From the NCBI GenBank assembly GCA_964652825.1, contig CAZZCU010000002.1, forward strand, positions 163,933 through 227,932: a stretch of DNA of 64,000 nucleotides, given 5' to 3'. Under the pieces are notes generated by a model that saw nothing but the letters and a program-made list of their open reading frames with translations, did not search any database and was not told the DNA's origin. Position numbers and translations under genes: made by a program. Source of the DNA: CAZZCU01 sp964652825 (lineage in GTDB: Bacteria; Bdellovibrionota_B; Oligoflexia; Oligoflexales; CAZZCU01). Positions 34,436 through 43,769 of the stretch are shown here, piece by piece; position 1 is the stretch's first letter; each line of letters opens with the position of its first letter.

Positions 34436-35434
34436 TCAAAATTTAGATAAACGGCGCTGCCAAGCCAGTGCCGAAGCAATGATCTGCCGCATGTCGGAAT
34501 GAATAAACTTTAGACCTAATACCGTTTGCGCACGGCTTGGATTCGCCACCAATTCGGCGGGGTCACCGAGACGTCGTGGTGCGATTGTATACGCGATACT
34601 TTGTCCGAGAACGTCTTCCGCGGCATGCAAAACCTGCAAATTAGAATGTCCGACGCCGGTTCCCAGATGCATGACCTCGAAGCTGGCCGCAGCCGATGAG
34701 CGCTGCAAAGTCAACAGACGCTCTGCCGCCAGAATATGCGCGCACGCCAGATCGGTAACATGAACATAATCCCTGACACAAGTGCCATCAGGAGTCGGAA
34801 AATCATCGCCAAATATCTGCACTGTCTCGCCCGCCAGTGCCGCACGCAAAATATTCGGAATCAGATGGGTTTCGGGTTCGTGCCACTCGCCGATTTTACC
34901 GTCCAGATCGGCGCCACAAGCGTTAAAATAACGCAGCGCCATGGCGGGAATGTGTTCCACCTGAACAAATTGTTCGAGTAGCTGTTCACATTTTAATTTC
35001 GTGGCCCCATAAGGATTCTCCGGTTGTTTGGGATCATCCTCGGCAATCGGTGATTTGATTGGCGTACCGAATACCGCACATGTCGAGGAAAAAATAACCG
35101 GTACGCGACAGGACGCCGCCACCATCGCCGCCAACAGAGAGCGCATGCCACCAACATTATTATCCTCGTACAGCTGCGGCTCGCGCACCGATTCCGGCAC
35201 CAAAGCCAACGCCGCGAAATGAAAAATCGCATCCGGCTGACAACGCTGCAACGTCGCGCAGAGCTTGGTCTGCTCGCGCACGTCACCGACTGTCAGTTCA
35301 ACGCCGTTGGGAACAAACTCCCGATGCCCGCGTTGCAAATCATCATAAACAAAACACTCATGACCCTGGCGCAAAGCCTCGCGCACAAAATGACTGCCGA
35401 CATAGCCGGCACCACCGGTCACGAAAAAACGCAT
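34436..35434 (-). CDS. galE: UDP-glucose 4-epimerase (extended SDR)
   Basis: Interconverts UDP-glucose and UDP-galactose for surface polysaccharide. The NAD-binding motif is FVTGGAGYVGSH, DDLQRGHRE follows, then FHFAALALVPESV, the Ser-Ser-Thr active region IFSSTCAVFG, NPYGATKLKCE with catalytic Tyr and Lys, RYFNACGAD and DGTCVRDYVHVTDLA. The ATG at 35434 (MRFFVTGG) is the family-like start; an earlier in-frame ATG at 35452 lies against the agmatinase stop. It is the last gene of a three-gene run with the agmatinase and ligA. Confidence 0.92.
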   Translation of the reverse strand: MRFFVTGGAGYVGSHFVREALRQGHECFVYDDLQRGHREFVPNGVELTVGDVREQTKLCATLQRCQPDAIFHFAALALVPESVREPQLYEDNNVGGMRSLLAAMVAASCRVPVIFSSTCAVFGTPIKSPIAEDDPKQPENPYGATKLKCEQLLEQFVQVEHIPAMALRYFNACGADLDGKIGEWHEPETHLIPNILRAALAGETVQIFGDDFPTPDGTCVRDYVHVTDLACAHILAAERLLTLQRSSAAASFEVMHLGTGVGHSNLQVLHAAEDVLGQSIAYTIAPRRLGDPAELVANPSRAQTVLGLKFIHSDMRQIIASALAWQRRLSKF

Positions 35435-35455
35435 GCCTGCCTTGCTCCCCATCAA

Positions 35456-36508
35456 CTAACAACGCTGCTGCGAGCGCAGCATGGCGCCGCATAATTTATA
35501 CAACATGCGTGCACCGACATTAGCATCCCACTCATCATGACTGTTTGGCGATGGCGTAACCTCGCACAAATCAAAACCAACAATGCGACGACCGCTCTCC
35601 GCCAACACCTCTAAAATATACAGCGCTTCCTGATAACTCAAACCACCTGGCACCGGCGTACCGGTCGATGGACAAAACACGGGATCCAAACCATCGATAT
35701 CAAAGGATACATACACATCATCAGGTAGCTCGTGAACAATCTGGGTAGCGACATCTTGAAAGGTGATCCCTTGCGCCGCCAATTGAAACAAATCCCGCGC
35801 AAAATATGTGCGTACCCGACCGCTCTGTGCATGCGCATACTCCAGCTCACGTACCGAGAAGTCCCGAATACCCACATGCACGATGCGTTCAATTTTGGGG
35901 AACGACTCCAAGGCATTGTGCATGATCGACGCATGCGAATGTGTAAAGCCCTCGTAAGCCTGCCGCAAATCATAATGTGCATCAAAATGCAAAACGCCGA
36001 AATTCTCCTGCGCCTGCTCGTTCAGCATGCGTAGTAAACCAAACGGCGCTGAATGATCGCCGCCGACCAGCGCCACCAGTTTTCCGGCTTTGTGATACGT
36101 CATGGCTTGTTCGTAAACGAGCTGATTCACCCGTTCACTGGCCTGATTGACTTTGCTGATCGCCGCCGCGGCGGTTTTCTTGTCGCCGCTACGTGCCGTC
36201 TCGATGATGCTCGCACATTCCGTATTCAGCTTCGCAATTTCGGCAGGTGAGTCAACCATGGTAATCCCGGCGCGAAACGGTTTGCCGAAAGCCAGATCGA
36301 ACACATCGAGTTGATGACTGGCCGCATTGATCGCCGCCGGTCCCGCCGCCGTGCCTTTGCCATAAGAGGTGGTTGCATCCCAAGGTACCGGCAACAGCAC
36401 CAAAGCCGCCTGCTCCACGGGAAAATCTATACCAAGAAACCCGGCATCTTCCAGCGCCGGCTCGCCATCATCCAGTTTACGCAAAAGTTCTTCCGCTTGT
36501 TTGTCCAA
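35456..36508 (-). CDS. speB: Agmatinase/arginase-family ureohydrolase
   Basis: Binuclear manganese enzyme that hydrolyses agmatine or a related guanidino compound. All metal motifs are present: VGGDHS, FDAHYDLR, YVSFDIDGLDP and the later DLCEVTPSP. The N-terminus (LLPVPWDATTSYGKGTAAGPAAI) fits agmatinases rather than arginases. At 350 residues it is longer than typical (about 300), owing to an inserted helical piece (ARSGDKKTAAAAISKVNQAS). The start is TTG at 36508 with GAGG six bases away. Substrate is inferred only from family. Confidence 0.85.
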   Translation of the reverse strand: MDKQAEELLRKLDDGEPALEDAGFLGIDFPVEQAALVLLPVPWDATTSYGKGTAAGPAAINAASHQLDVFDLAFGKPFRAGITMVDSPAEIAKLNTECASIIETARSGDKKTAAAAISKVNQASERVNQLVYEQAMTYHKAGKLVALVGGDHSAPFGLLRMLNEQAQENFGVLHFDAHYDLRQAYEGFTHSHASIMHNALESFPKIERIVHVGIRDFSVRELEYAHAQSGRVRTYFARDLFQLAAQGITFQDVATQIVHELPDDVYVSFDIDGLDPVFCPSTGTPVPGGLSYQEALYILEVLAESGRRIVGFDLCEVTPSPNSHDEWDANVGARMLYKLCGAMLRSQQRC

Positions 36509-36523
36509 TGTTCACCTCAACAG

Positions 36524-38443
36524 CTATTTAAGCTTGCTCAACAATTCTTCTTCGGTCCAAATGGGGATACCCAAAGTTTTAGCTTTCTTCATCTTACTTG
36601 ATCCACTCTCAGTTTCATTCGTCACCAGCGCAAAAGTATTGGCCGACACCGATGATGCCGGCTTACCGCCAGCGGCTTTGATCAACGCCTCGATGTCTTT
36701 GCGCGGGCGCGATAGCTCCCCGGTAATCGCAATGGATTTACCTAGCAAAGGCCCCGAGACCGGTGCCGGCGGCGCATTGATCGGCTGCACACCAACTTGC
36801 AATAATTCCTGCACGAGTCCGGCCTTCTCGCGCAGACCATCAACTAATGTCTGCGCGGTCTTCTCAGCAAAGCCATCGATATACACAATATCATCGACAC
36901 TCAAGCGCATCACTTCGTCGAGGCTTGGATGATGCTCAAGCAACTTTTCCCAGGTTGTCTCGCCCAAACCATGAATCCCCAACCCCGTCAAAAACACCGC
37001 CAACGGCATTGATTTTGACTTGTCGATATTCGCCAGGATTTTCGCCGCCATCCTTTCTTTGGTAAGCGGCAAGGTTAACAAGTTACCCAGATCGAGTCGA
37101 TACAAGTCAGCCGGACTCTTAACCAAACCAAGGTTAAGCATCTGCTCAAGACGTTTATCGCTGACATCATCAATGCCAACGCTGCGAATCCAGTTCAAAA
37201 TCGCCCCGGATTGCTGTGCGGGACACGTAGCAGTATTGGGACACTGCAAGCGAACTTCATCAAATACCAATTTAGCGGAACACGACTCGCAGCGTTTGGG
37301 CCACCGGTATTTGCCGTGAGCGGCCTTTACCACCTGCAAAAATTTCGGGATCACTTCGCCTGAGCGAACGATTTCGATCTGATCACCGACTTTCAAATTA
37401 TAAAGCTGTACGTGCGCGGCATTATGTAAAGTAATATTCGTGATCGTCGCACCACTCAAATATACCGGCTCAATCACGGCTACCGGTGTCACGATACCCA
37501 GCCGCGACGTTGCCCAGATAATGTCCCGAATAGTAGCAACGGCTGTTTCGCCCTGCCACTTGAACGACATTTTGTAGCGTGGATGATGCGCAGTGTTGCC
37601 CAGATGCGCGCGCAAACGCAATTCATTGTAACTAAACACCGCACCGTCCAACTGAATCTCATCCTCGGCGATCAACGTGCGTGCAAATTCCAAATAAGCT
37701 TTGATCTCATCTTCGTTTTCTATCAACTTCGGCTTCGGCAGGCGAAAACCCATCTGTTCGAGCCAAGCGAATTTTTCCATCTCGGTGTTGAATTTCAACC
37801 CCGGATCATCGCTTAATAATTCAAAGGCGAAAAAATTAAAATGCCGCGCCAGCGACGCATGCATTTTGCGCCCCAGCAAGCCGGCAACAATATTCCGCGG
37901 ATTGGTGGGCGGCTCGAGCCCCAAACTCACCATGGTTTGCGACAACTGAGTGAATTGCCGCGTCGAGCAATACAGCTCGCCGCGTATCTCACAATGAACT
38001 TTTGCTGGAATGCGAGGCGGCAAATCAGCGATCCAACGAATCTTGTTCGTGACGTTTTCGCCGACCCTGCCATTGCCGCGCGTCTTGGCGATCTGCAACA
38101 TGCCATTCTCATAAGTCACACTGAGACTGTTGCCGTCGACTTTGAGCGTACCGACCACCGGCTTACCATCCACCCAATCCCATAAAGCGGTATAATCGTA
38201 AGTTTTCTGTAATGACAGCATCGGCTCGCCATGCGTGGCTTTCGCCAGCGTGGTGTCAATATCATGACCAACAAACGCCAGTACCGGATGATCGGGACTG
38301 AGGGCCCGCAATTCATCCTCAAGCTTATCGTAAGTCGCATCGCTGATCTCCGGCTTGCCTTGATAATAAAGCTGCTTATGCAGCATAATCTGCTGCGCCA
38401 GTTCCGCGACGCGATCCGCGTTATAGTTGGTGGGCCCGGGCAT
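36524..38443 (-). CDS. ligA: NAD-dependent DNA ligase, divergent
   Basis: Seals nicks with NAD. Domain Ia (NYNADRVAELAQQIMLHKQLYY), adenylation site Lys in TLKVDGNSLSV, TRGNGRVGENVTNKI, NPRNIVAGLLGRK, the zinc finger CESC...CPNTATC, a helix-hairpin-helix part and a BRCT domain (SIAITGELSRPRKDIEALI) are all seen. At 639 residues it is slightly short, and several motifs deviate from the norm: KVDG with GNS, SFKWQGETAV and ATSRLG instead of the usual GRTG. It could be a second, specialised ligase. Its stop lies 15 bases before the agmatinase start. Confidence 0.9.
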   Translation of the reverse strand: MPGPTNYNADRVAELAQQIMLHKQLYYQGKPEISDATYDKLEDELRALSPDHPVLAFVGHDIDTTLAKATHGEPMLSLQKTYDYTALWDWVDGKPVVGTLKVDGNSLSVTYENGMLQIAKTRGNGRVGENVTNKIRWIADLPPRIPAKVHCEIRGELYCSTRQFTQLSQTMVSLGLEPPTNPRNIVAGLLGRKMHASLARHFNFFAFELLSDDPGLKFNTEMEKFAWLEQMGFRLPKPKLIENEDEIKAYLEFARTLIAEDEIQLDGAVFSYNELRLRAHLGNTAHHPRYKMSFKWQGETAVATIRDIIWATSRLGIVTPVAVIEPVYLSGATITNITLHNAAHVQLYNLKVGDQIEIVRSGEVIPKFLQVVKAAHGKYRWPKRCESCSAKLVFDEVRLQCPNTATCPAQQSGAILNWIRSVGIDDVSDKRLEQMLNLGLVKSPADLYRLDLGNLLTLPLTKERMAAKILANIDKSKSMPLAVFLTGLGIHGLGETTWEKLLEHHPSLDEVMRLSVDDIVYIDGFAEKTAQTLVDGLREKAGLVQELLQVGVQPINAPPAPVSGPLLGKSIAITGELSRPRKDIEALIKAAGGKPASSVSANTFALVTNETESGSSKMKKAKTLGIPIWTEEELLSKLK

Positions 38444-38513
38444 GGCTGTCCTTGCAAAAAAAGCCAGGGTTCGCTAGGTTGACCCTAGAACAAAAACGAA
38501 AGGTATTTCTATC

Positions 38514-39674
38514 ATGGCCCGTCCTAAAATGACCATGGCATTTGCACTGGCAGTAGCCTTGCATTTTTTGCTTAGCGCCACACCAGCGTTCGCCCAAGCT
38601 AAAGCCAGCCTTCGTATCGCCGCCTTTGTTCCGTTAAGTGGGGCGTTAGCACCATATGGCCAACGCATGCTTCAGTCGATGAATCTGGCGCTCGCTGATC
38701 TGGCGACGACGGATGCTGATCTCGCCAAACGCATAACCCTGATCAGCAAAGACACGCAAAAGTATAATCTGGAAATCGAACGCCTGGCTAATGAAGCCGT
38801 GACCAGTGACAAGGCTGACCTTTTTATCGGCGCTCTGACCAGCTCTTCCACTTACATGCTGGCGTCAGCGGCGGAGTCACTGCGCAAACCACTCATCGCT
38901 CCGATCGTCACCACCAATAGTCTGACGACCAAAGGTCAAATGATTTTTCGCGCCGTTTATAGAGATTCTGATCAAGGTGACGTCCTCGCCCAATACGCGC
39001 TAAAGCATATGAATAAAACCGCGGCTGCGATCATTCTGCCAAGCAACTCCGAAGCTGCCGGGGCGTTCGCCCAACAATTTGAAAAATCCTTCACCGCCGG
39101 CGGCGGCTCGGTCGTCGCCAAGATCGATTACACGCCAGGCAGCGGTGGTGTACGCAAACTCCTCGACAAAGTCCACGCAGCACGCCCTCAGGTGATTATT
39201 TATCCGGGGTTTTATCAGGATGTCGGCAAAATCATGGACGAAGCCACCAATATGGGACTGCGTTACTCAATCCTGGGCGGAGATGGTCTGGACAGCCCAC
39301 AACTTTTTAAGCTGACCTCCAAAAACGGTGTACGCGGTCACTTCTTTGTTACGCCATTTGCGTTGGATGATCCTGACGCCAGCACCGTGCGTTTTATCAG
39401 TGCCTTCAAACAAAAATATCAACAAGACCCCGATATGCTGGCGGCGCTCAGTTACGATGCGATGCTACTGGCGATCCATGCTTTTAAGCGCGCCAACTCA
39501 CGCTTGCCGGATTCGCTGGCGCGCGCACTCGCTAACAGCAAGGATGTTCCGGGCGTACTCGGTCCGTTATCGATTAACGCCAACCGCGATGCCATGCGCC
39601 CGGCGGTCATCATCAAGACCCACGCCGACGGCGGCAAATTCGCGACGAAAATCACGCCCGCGCCGACATTGTGA
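38514..39674 (+). CDS. Periplasmic ligand-binding protein, LivK/ABC type
   Basis: Protein of 386 residues with a signal peptide (LHFLLSATPAFAQAK). The type I periplasmic-binding fold is clear: IAAFVPLSGALAPYGQRM, ADLFIGALTSSSTYMLASAAE, KPLIAPIVTTNSLT, PQVIIYPGFYQDVGKIMDEA, and SYDAMLLAIHAFKRA. This fold serves branched-chain amino acid uptake or sensing. No permease or ATPase genes are adjacent, so it may be an orphan sensor. It overlaps the next gene by four bases. Confidence 0.85.
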   Translation: MARPKMTMAFALAVALHFLLSATPAFAQAKASLRIAAFVPLSGALAPYGQRMLQSMNLALADLATTDADLAKRITLISKDTQKYNLEIERLANEAVTSDKADLFIGALTSSSTYMLASAAESLRKPLIAPIVTTNSLTTKGQMIFRAVYRDSDQGDVLAQYALKHMNKTAAAIILPSNSEAAGAFAQQFEKSFTAGGGSVVAKIDYTPGSGGVRKLLDKVHAARPQVIIYPGFYQDVGKIMDEATNMGLRYSILGGDGLDSPQLFKLTSKNGVRGHFFVTPFALDDPDASTVRFISAFKQKYQQDPDMLAALSYDAMLLAIHAFKRANSRLPDSLARALANSKDVPGVLGPLSINANRDAMRPAVIIKTHADGGKFATKITPAPTL

Positions 39675-41086
39675 TTGAAGACCGTCAAAGTCAAAGTGTC
39701 ACCGCGCGGGTTCAGGCGCTCTATGAAGCTTTTCCTTATCCACACTATCCACTATGGGCGCCACTGCGTTGGCAGGACGGTTATTTATCGTCGCTGGCAT
39801 TCTCGCGGCGCTTGCTCGCTGATCAAATACTTTCCGCCGAGCGTACACATCAGATAATCCCAAGCAAACGTACGCCGCGGATTCTACTCGCCGGCTCCGG
39901 CGAGGCATTGCCGTACATCCTCGGCAAATTCGAGCCGCGTCACTACCAACTAACGTGTCTCGATATTTCCGCGCGCAGCATGCGCCGCGCTCGCACGCGT
40001 TTGCTGCTGACCTGGCGCAACAAAAACTTTCTCGCCGGCGATCTCAATGACTACCTATCACAAGCGGAGCATCGCGAGTACTTTGACCACATCGATAGTT
40101 TCGGCGTGCTGCATCACTTGCCCGATCCAGCACATAGTCTGCGGCTGTTAGCCGCCAGCCTGCGACCAGGTGGTACGGCGCGCTTCATGGTTTACAATTC
40201 GCCGGCGCGCGACTGGATCACGCACCTGCAAAAGGCTTTTCGCTTGCTGCATCTGGACCTGCATCTTGCCGAAGATCGTGCACTGGTGCGTTCCTACCTG
40301 CAAACCTTGCGAACGATTTATCCAAGCATGGACGAGCATCTGACCAACATGGGTGAATCCACTTTGCGCAGCGCCACGCGTTTAGTGGATACCTTCATGC
40401 ACGCACACGAAATTCGCTGGGATATTCAACGCTGGTTGAACGAATTCAACGCCGCAGGTTTGCAACCATTCGCGCTCTTTGATCGTTATGCTGAACTTGA
40501 TGACTTGCCCAATCCCTTGTGGCAGATGCCAAGTGCGCAGGTGCTGGCGGATCGTGCCGTCACCGGGGACTATGCGGGCAATCTCGAACTTTTCCTGCAC
40601 AAACCACCTCACGCACACCAAGCGATAGAAATTTTTCCGCAAGCCATTTGGCGTTGGTGGCGACACACATTACGCGCACCACCATCATCCTGGCGATGCT
40701 ACGAGGAAACGCAGCAACTTGACCTACTGCAACTACAGAAATTATGGTGGTGTTTTCTCGCCTGGACTTATCAGGACCGCGATCGTGCTTTAACTATCGA
40801 GCAAAATCCAGAAACCATGCAACGCCTGGCACGCATCGGCGCGATTCTGCCGGGACAATGCCAACACCCCGACACTTATCGCCTGCTCAAGCAGGCTATG
40901 CAACCCGCAAAGACAGCGAACGAACGAGAATCCGCTTCGTCTCTGGCCAAAGATAATCGCGAACTTTTGTATTTGGTAGAGAGAACCTTGACCGCCAAAA
41001 ACCTTAACAATCCGCGTCGCCGCCAAGCGGTAATGCGACGCCTTGCGTTAGCCTGCGGCTCTGCTCCCGACGCCACTCAGCAATAG
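39671..41086 (+). CDS. SAM-dependent methyltransferase with long C-terminal helical domain
   Basis: Protein of 471 residues from a GTG that overlaps the previous stop. It has the family lead-in VQALYEAFPYPHYP, then a Rossmann core: ILLAGSGEALPYIL, LTCLDISARSMRRAR, DSFGVLHHLPDPAHSLRLL and LRPGGTARFMVYN. The C-terminal 200 residues are helical, with several Trp and Arg (WRWWRHTLRAPP). The substrate is unknown. Its last 83 bases run through the 3' end of trmD on the opposite strand, where trmD is the conserved partner. Confidence 0.83.
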   Translation: MIEDRQSQSVTARVQALYEAFPYPHYPLWAPLRWQDGYLSSLAFSRRLLADQILSAERTHQIIPSKRTPRILLAGSGEALPYILGKFEPRHYQLTCLDISARSMRRARTRLLLTWRNKNFLAGDLNDYLSQAEHREYFDHIDSFGVLHHLPDPAHSLRLLAASLRPGGTARFMVYNSPARDWITHLQKAFRLLHLDLHLAEDRALVRSYLQTLRTIYPSMDEHLTNMGESTLRSATRLVDTFMHAHEIRWDIQRWLNEFNAAGLQPFALFDRYAELDDLPNPLWQMPSAQVLADRAVTGDYAGNLELFLHKPPHAHQAIEIFPQAIWRWWRHTLRAPPSSWRCYEETQQLDLLQLQKLWWCFLAWTYQDRDRALTIEQNPETMQRLARIGAILPGQCQHPDTYRLLKQAMQPAKTANERESASSLAKDNRELLYLVERTLTAKNLNNPRRRQAVMRRLALACGSAPDATQQ

Positions 41087-41711
41087 CTTGGTGATCTCCG
41101 GACAGCAACACACTAGGCACGTCCATGCCCTCAAAATTTGGCGGTCGCGTGTAAGACGGATGTTCTAAGCCCCCCTCATATGCGGGGGAAAAAGAATCCA
41201 ATGCCGCGCTATCTTGATGCCCCAGCGCTCCCGGCAGATGCCGAACGATAGCGTCGGCAATCAGCATCGCCGGCAACTCACCCCCGGAGACGACAAAGTC
41301 ACCAATAGAAATTTCTTCATGCACATACTTATCGATAAAACGCTGATCGATACCGGCAAAACGACCACAAATAAATACCAGCGGACGGTTTAGTTGCCGC
41401 AAACGTGACATGCCTTCCTGTCGCATCTTCCTGCCACCAGGACTAAGCAAAATAATATAGGCGTCAGCCGCCAGACTCTTGCAGGCGCTGGCTAAAATAT
41501 CGGCGCGCATAACCATGCCGTCGCCGCCGCCGTAGGGGCGATCATCGACGCTACCGTACTTGTCGGTGGCGAAATCACGTAGATTGACGACATCACAATG
41601 CAACGAACCCGCGGCGCTGGCCGCGCGAAACGCGCCAAAATCCAGGTAAGCGCGCACAAACTCCGGATGGATCGTAACAAAAGTTATATTTAGCGGGAGG
41701 TTTCCTGACAC
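41004..41711 (-). CDS. trmD: tRNA (guanine-37-N1)-methyltransferase
   Basis: SPOUT knot enzyme that methylates G37 and prevents frameshifting. Seen are the N-terminal ITFVTIHPEFVRAYL, RPYGGGDGMVM, the knot ICGRFAGIDQRFID, EISIGDFVVSGGELPAML, and the C-terminal SGDHQAIAEWRREQS. The start is GTG at 41711, overlapping rimM by 22 bases. The 3' end overlaps the convergent methyltransferase gene for 83 bases. No rplS gene follows, in contrast to the usual rpsP-rimM-trmD-rplS order. Confidence 0.95.
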   Translation of the reverse strand: MSGNLPLNITFVTIHPEFVRAYLDFGAFRAASAAGSLHCDVVNLRDFATDKYGSVDDRPYGGGDGMVMRADILASACKSLAADAYIILLSPGGRKMRQEGMSRLRQLNRPLVFICGRFAGIDQRFIDKYVHEEISIGDFVVSGGELPAMLIADAIVRHLPGALGHQDSAALDSFSPAYEGGLEHPSYTRPPNFEGMDVPSVLLSGDHQAIAEWRREQSRRLTQGVALPLGGDADC

Positions 41712-42244
41712 AGGTCTTCCAATACTGTTGCATCCACTGATAAACGTAGCGGGCCGCCACCAGCGACTGATTGCAAATCAAAATACGCGGTGATCAGCGG
41801 CACATCAAAAATCCGTCCGTCACTGCTGACAATCTCAACCACATCAGAAGCGCCGACGTTGTAAACCGAACGGATGGTTCCAAACAACGATCCCGCCAAC
41901 GTCATCACCTGGCGATGCGGCAAATCGATCCATAAATACTCCGTGCGCGCATCAACAACAAGCTGCGCCCTCGGCATCCACAGACTCTCGCCCGCGATCG
42001 CCTCGGCGTCTTCGCGAGACGCGATCTCACGACAAGTCACCAGCGGCCGCCCCGCCTGCCAACGGCTCTCGGTTATGGTAAGTATTTTACCCGTTGCCGG
42101 CGTTGACCCGACCTGCAAAGTCTTGCATGCCGCCGGAATCAATTCGTCACGCCCGGAAACGAAAAAAGACCCACGTAATCCGTGAGCCTTTCCGACAATG
42201 CCAACCCGCAGCCATTCAGCCGCGTGGTCTACACTTTCAATCAC
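41690..42244 (-). CDS. rimM: 16S rRNA processing protein RimM
   Basis: Assembly factor for the 30S head that binds S19. The N-terminal part reads LRVGIVGKAHGLRGSFFV, followed by FVSGRDE and, in the PRC-barrel, ADARTEYLWIDL-like and GASDVVEIV with IFDVPLITAYF. At 184 residues the length is normal. The start is GTG at 42244, overlapping the rpsP stop by four bases, and its own end overlaps trmD by 22 bases. Confidence 0.9.
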   Translation of the reverse strand: MIESVDHAAEWLRVGIVGKAHGLRGSFFVSGRDELIPAACKTLQVGSTPATGKILTITESRWQAGRPLVTCREIASREDAEAIAGESLWMPRAQLVVDARTEYLWIDLPHRQVMTLAGSLFGTIRSVYNVGASDVVEIVSSDGRIFDVPLITAYFDLQSVAGGGPLRLSVDATVLEDLCQETSR

Positions 42245-42531
42245 TTTTTCGCTTTGGTCTTGGTTGCAGCAACCGTTTTCACGCGCTCCAGCTTCAAGCC
42301 GGTTTTCGCCGCCAACACGGCAACCGTATTGCTGAGCTGTGCACCTTTGCCAAACCAGTACTGCATCCGTTCAGCGTTGAAGCTGACCGTCGATGGTTCG
42401 CCGGCGGGATCATAGACCCCTAATTTCTCGATAAATTTGCAATCGCGCGGCTTGCGATGATCCGCTGCAACTACGTGATAAAATGGACGATTTCTCGTGC
42501 CGTGACGCTGTAAACGTAAATGAACAGCCAT
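42241..42531 (-). CDS. rpsP: 30S ribosomal protein S16
   Basis: Small-subunit ribosomal protein. MAVHLRLQRHGTRNRPFYHVV and FIEKLGVYDPAGEP are family signatures; the C-terminus ends in a Lys-rich tail (TKTKAKK). A GGGAG ribosome site precedes the ATG. It is the first gene of the rpsP-rimM-trmD operon; the 240-base gap upstream has an A/T-rich hairpin (about 42608-42625) but no clear promoter. Confidence 0.96.
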   Translation of the reverse strand: MAVHLRLQRHGTRNRPFYHVVAADHRKPRDCKFIEKLGVYDPAGEPSTVSFNAERMQYWFGKGAQLSNTVAVLAAKTGLKLERVKTVAATKTKAKK

Positions 42532-42771
42532 GTCTACTCCCGAAAATTAAGCCAACAGGAACCGAGGCTTGTAACATGAGGCCACTGAAATGGCTAGCAA
42601 ATCTTAGCGGTTTTTTCAAAAAACTCTAGCGAATCTTTTCATCTTTACCAACCCAACTCAGCTAAAAAAACCAAGCATCTTCACGGATTATTCAGGGATT
42701 ATTAGTACATACCACATTGCCAACCCAGAGCCGGGAGCTTATTATCAAATAGACACCAAAAGGAGCTGTTT

Positions 42772-43752
42772 TTGCAGATAAAGTTGTGGGGAACCCGCGG
42801 GTCATTGCCGCGCGCCCTGGGTGATCAAGCAGCGAGCACGTTGATTGATGACTTGGTGAATCGCGCCACACAGATGGGCATCAAATCACTTGCCGACTTC
42901 CAAGCCGCATGCCAGATCGGCGGCAAGCTTCAGCCCGTCACTTACGGTGGTCATACGACCTGCACCGAAATCATGCACAAAGGTCAGTCGATATTCATCG
43001 ATATGGGTACCGGCATCACTGACGCCGGCATGCATGCCATTGCCGAAGGTCGCAAGGAATTTTCGATTCTCCTGACGCACATGCATTGGGATCACATCAT
43101 GGGTCTGCCGTTCTTTGTGCCGATCTATACGCCGCGCAACAAGATCACGATCTATCACGTTCACAAGAACGCGCCGCAACATGTGCAGATTCTGTTTAAC
43201 GGCATCAACTTCCCAGTGAAGTGGGAAGACCTGGCGGCGACGATTGTCTTCAAGCAGGTAAAAATCTATCAGACCTTTGATCTGCTCGGCACCAAAGTCA
43301 CGCCGTTCGCGCTTGATCATCCGGGCGGCTCCTTCGGCTATCGCGTCGAAGCCGAAGGCAAGTCGGTGGCGGTTGGCGTTGATGGCGAGTATAAACGCCT
43401 GACTCCCGATGAATTGGGCAAAGATCTGCTCTATTATCAAAATCTCGATATGCTGATCTTTGACGCACAATACGAGATGAATGAACTTGCCAACCGATAC
43501 GACTGGGGCCACTGCAGCCCGCCGCTCGGTATCGACCTGGCGCTACGCGAAGGCATACGCCATCTGGTGTTTACCCATCATGACCCACGTGGCAGTGAGG
43601 AACGTGCCCGCAAAATGCTGAGCGATGCTCATACCTATCTCAAGAACCAGCTGCCGGGTTTCCGAAAAATCTGGGAAAAACGTAAACAACCCGATGGTCC
43701 GGTGCTATATAGTGCTTATGACGGAATGGTATTTGAGTTAGACAAGCTATAG
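42772..43752 (+). CDS. Metallo-beta-lactamase-fold hydrolase
   Basis: Protein of 326 residues. KLWGTRGSLPRA starts it, TYGGHTTCTEI follows, and the metal motif is complete: LTHMHWDHIMGLPFF, then FALDHPGGSFGYRVE and GHCSPPLGIDLALREG with VFTHHDPRGSEE. This arrangement is that of the phosphodiesterase/RNase Z-like MBL group often annotated as response or cAMP-related hydrolases. The start is TTG at 42772 after AAGGAG. Substrate unknown. Confidence 0.85.
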   Translation: MQIKLWGTRGSLPRALGDQAASTLIDDLVNRATQMGIKSLADFQAACQIGGKLQPVTYGGHTTCTEIMHKGQSIFIDMGTGITDAGMHAIAEGRKEFSILLTHMHWDHIMGLPFFVPIYTPRNKITIYHVHKNAPQHVQILFNGINFPVKWEDLAATIVFKQVKIYQTFDLLGTKVTPFALDHPGGSFGYRVEAEGKSVAVGVDGEYKRLTPDELGKDLLYYQNLDMLIFDAQYEMNELANRYDWGHCSPPLGIDLALREGIRHLVFTHHDPRGSEERARKMLSDAHTYLKNQLPGFRKIWEKRKQPDGPVLYSAYDGMVFELDKL

Positions 43753-43769
43753 CATCGAGGCAATCATCC

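Noticed and set aside
42532..42771. Possible RNA gene in the 240-base gap between rpsP and the MBL gene
   Set aside because: No cloverleaf, CCA end or long conserved stem could be drawn; only an A/T-rich hairpin is present.
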